From assembly GCF_004342445.1 (NCBI RefSeq), contig NZ_SLWW01000004.1:186001-250000 (forward strand): a stretch of 64,000 nt of DNA. The letters are read 5' to 3'. The notes beneath the pieces were generated by a model. It was not told where the DNA came from. It was given only the letters and a program-made list of their open reading frames with translations, and searched no databases. A program made the translations under genes and the position numbers. The stretch is from Rhodovulum euryhalinum (GTDB lineage Bacteria > Pseudomonadota > Alphaproteobacteria > Rhodobacterales > Rhodobacteraceae). Positions 63,742 through 64,000 of this stretch are shown here, in pieces; position 1 is the stretch's first letter; every line of letters begins with the position of its first letter.

Positions 63742-64000
63742 CTATGGCATCAGCCGCCTGACATAGAAGGGCAGGGCAAAGGCGGCCTTATGCACTTCGG
63801 GCGTGTAATAGCCTGTCTCGATGCCGGCGGACGCGAAGCGATCCGCCAGCGTGTCCAGCGGCACCGCGCGTCCCTGCCCGTCGGTGCCCCAGCCGAAGGC
63901 CATCGGCCCGCCCGCATAGGTGGGGATGGTGGCAAGGTAGCAGCCCCAGTCGCCAAACAGCGCCTTGAAGGCGCGCATCGTGTTCGTCAGTTCATCGCCC
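63742..64000 (-). CDS. speE: spermidine synthase, C-terminal part (cut by right edge)
   Basis: The frame runs through the right edge on the minus strand. About 85 residues are visible, beginning GDELTNTMRAFKALFGDWGCYLATIPTYAGG (in part LFGDWGCYLATIPTYAGG) and ending in ETGYYTPEVHKAAFALPFYV. These are the C-terminal signatures of polyamine aminopropyltransferases, which move aminopropyl from decarboxylated SAM to putrescine. The catalytic aspartates lie beyond the edge. It terminates 35 bases from repeat copy C. Confidence 0.85.
   Translation of the reverse strand, partial: GDELTNTMRAFKALFGDWGCYLATIPTYAGGPMAFGWGTDGQGRAVPLDTLADRFASAGIETGYYTPEVHKAAFALPFYVRRLMP

Overview
The window is 64 kb of a GC-rich alphaproteobacterial chromosome and reads as ordinary chromosomal backbone. 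Several features point to Rhodobacterales (Paracoccus/Rhodobacter/Rhodovulum type). These are a nuo (NQO-type) complex I cluster interrupted by unrelated small genes and continuing into birA-coaX-rnj, the rpmF-plsX-fabH-ihfA-merR-tRNA-Pro block, a ribosomal protein L21 with a C-terminal helix-hairpin-helix tail, a ChpT phosphotransferase beside a DUF3553 gene, and OlsB/OlsA for ornithine lipids. I see no prophage, insertion sequence, CRISPR array or conjugative gene. Coding density is high, no gene-free stretch exceeds about 260 bases, and many neighbouring genes overlap by 4 bases (ATGA or GTGA).

Layout. 1-2709 (+): tail of a SPOR-domain protein, nagZ, scpA, scpB. 2742-5221: a class III aminotransferase diverging from a LysR regulator, with a clear dyad between them. 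5230-10350 (-): a dCTP deaminase-like gene, tRNA-Pro(GGG), a MerR regulator, ihfA, fabH, plsX and rpmF. 10560-12475 (-): an MFS transporter and a CreA-family protein. 12611-20384 (+): a leucine/isovalerate catabolic cluster (ivd, mccB, mccA, HMG-CoA lyase, methylglutaconyl-CoA hydratase) that also holds a small secreted Cys-rich protein and a glutathione S-transferase.

20638-39232 (+): fourteen nuo genes in the order A B C D E F G H I J K L M N. Six accessory genes are interleaved: a sulfotransferase (C/D), a membrane-anchored helix-hairpin-helix protein (E/F), a DUF5333-like exported protein (F/G), a putative lipoprotein (G/H), a second exported protein (H/I) and a cysteine-free carboxymuconolactone-decarboxylase-fold protein (I/J). 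The operon continues into birA, coaX and RNase J (to 42449). BirA is the enzyme expected to biotinylate MccA from the leucine cluster.

42607-47173 (-): a DEAD-box helicase, ExoD-like protein, zinc-independent quinone oxidoreductase, AhpD-like protein and a Tat-exported cyclase-family protein. 47343-57381 is mainly (+): aroQ, tRNA-Ser(CGA) on the minus strand, a DUF2059 protein, rplU-rpmA, two GNAT acetyltransferases, obgE, proB, proA, then chpT (-) diverging from a DUF3553 gene, and olsB-olsA. 57378-64000: a degenerate ThiE-like gene (-), a TrmH-family methyltransferase, ctaA, an M32 carboxypeptidase, two small membrane proteins, an enoyl-CoA hydratase (-), a hotdog thioesterase, and the C-terminal part of speE (-), cut by the right edge.

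The observations most worth following are: a TTAA-N7-TTAA CtrA-type box upstream of olsBA and close to chpT; the same helix-hairpin-helix domain on ribosomal protein L21 and on a membrane protein inside the complex I operon; the sulfotransferase set tightly between nuoC and nuoD; a three-copy intergenic hairpin-plus-tail repeat; and a ThiE-like protein lacking the family's active-site motifs. I found no system that I can claim is new. The complex I accessory genes are the best candidates for an uncharacterised function.
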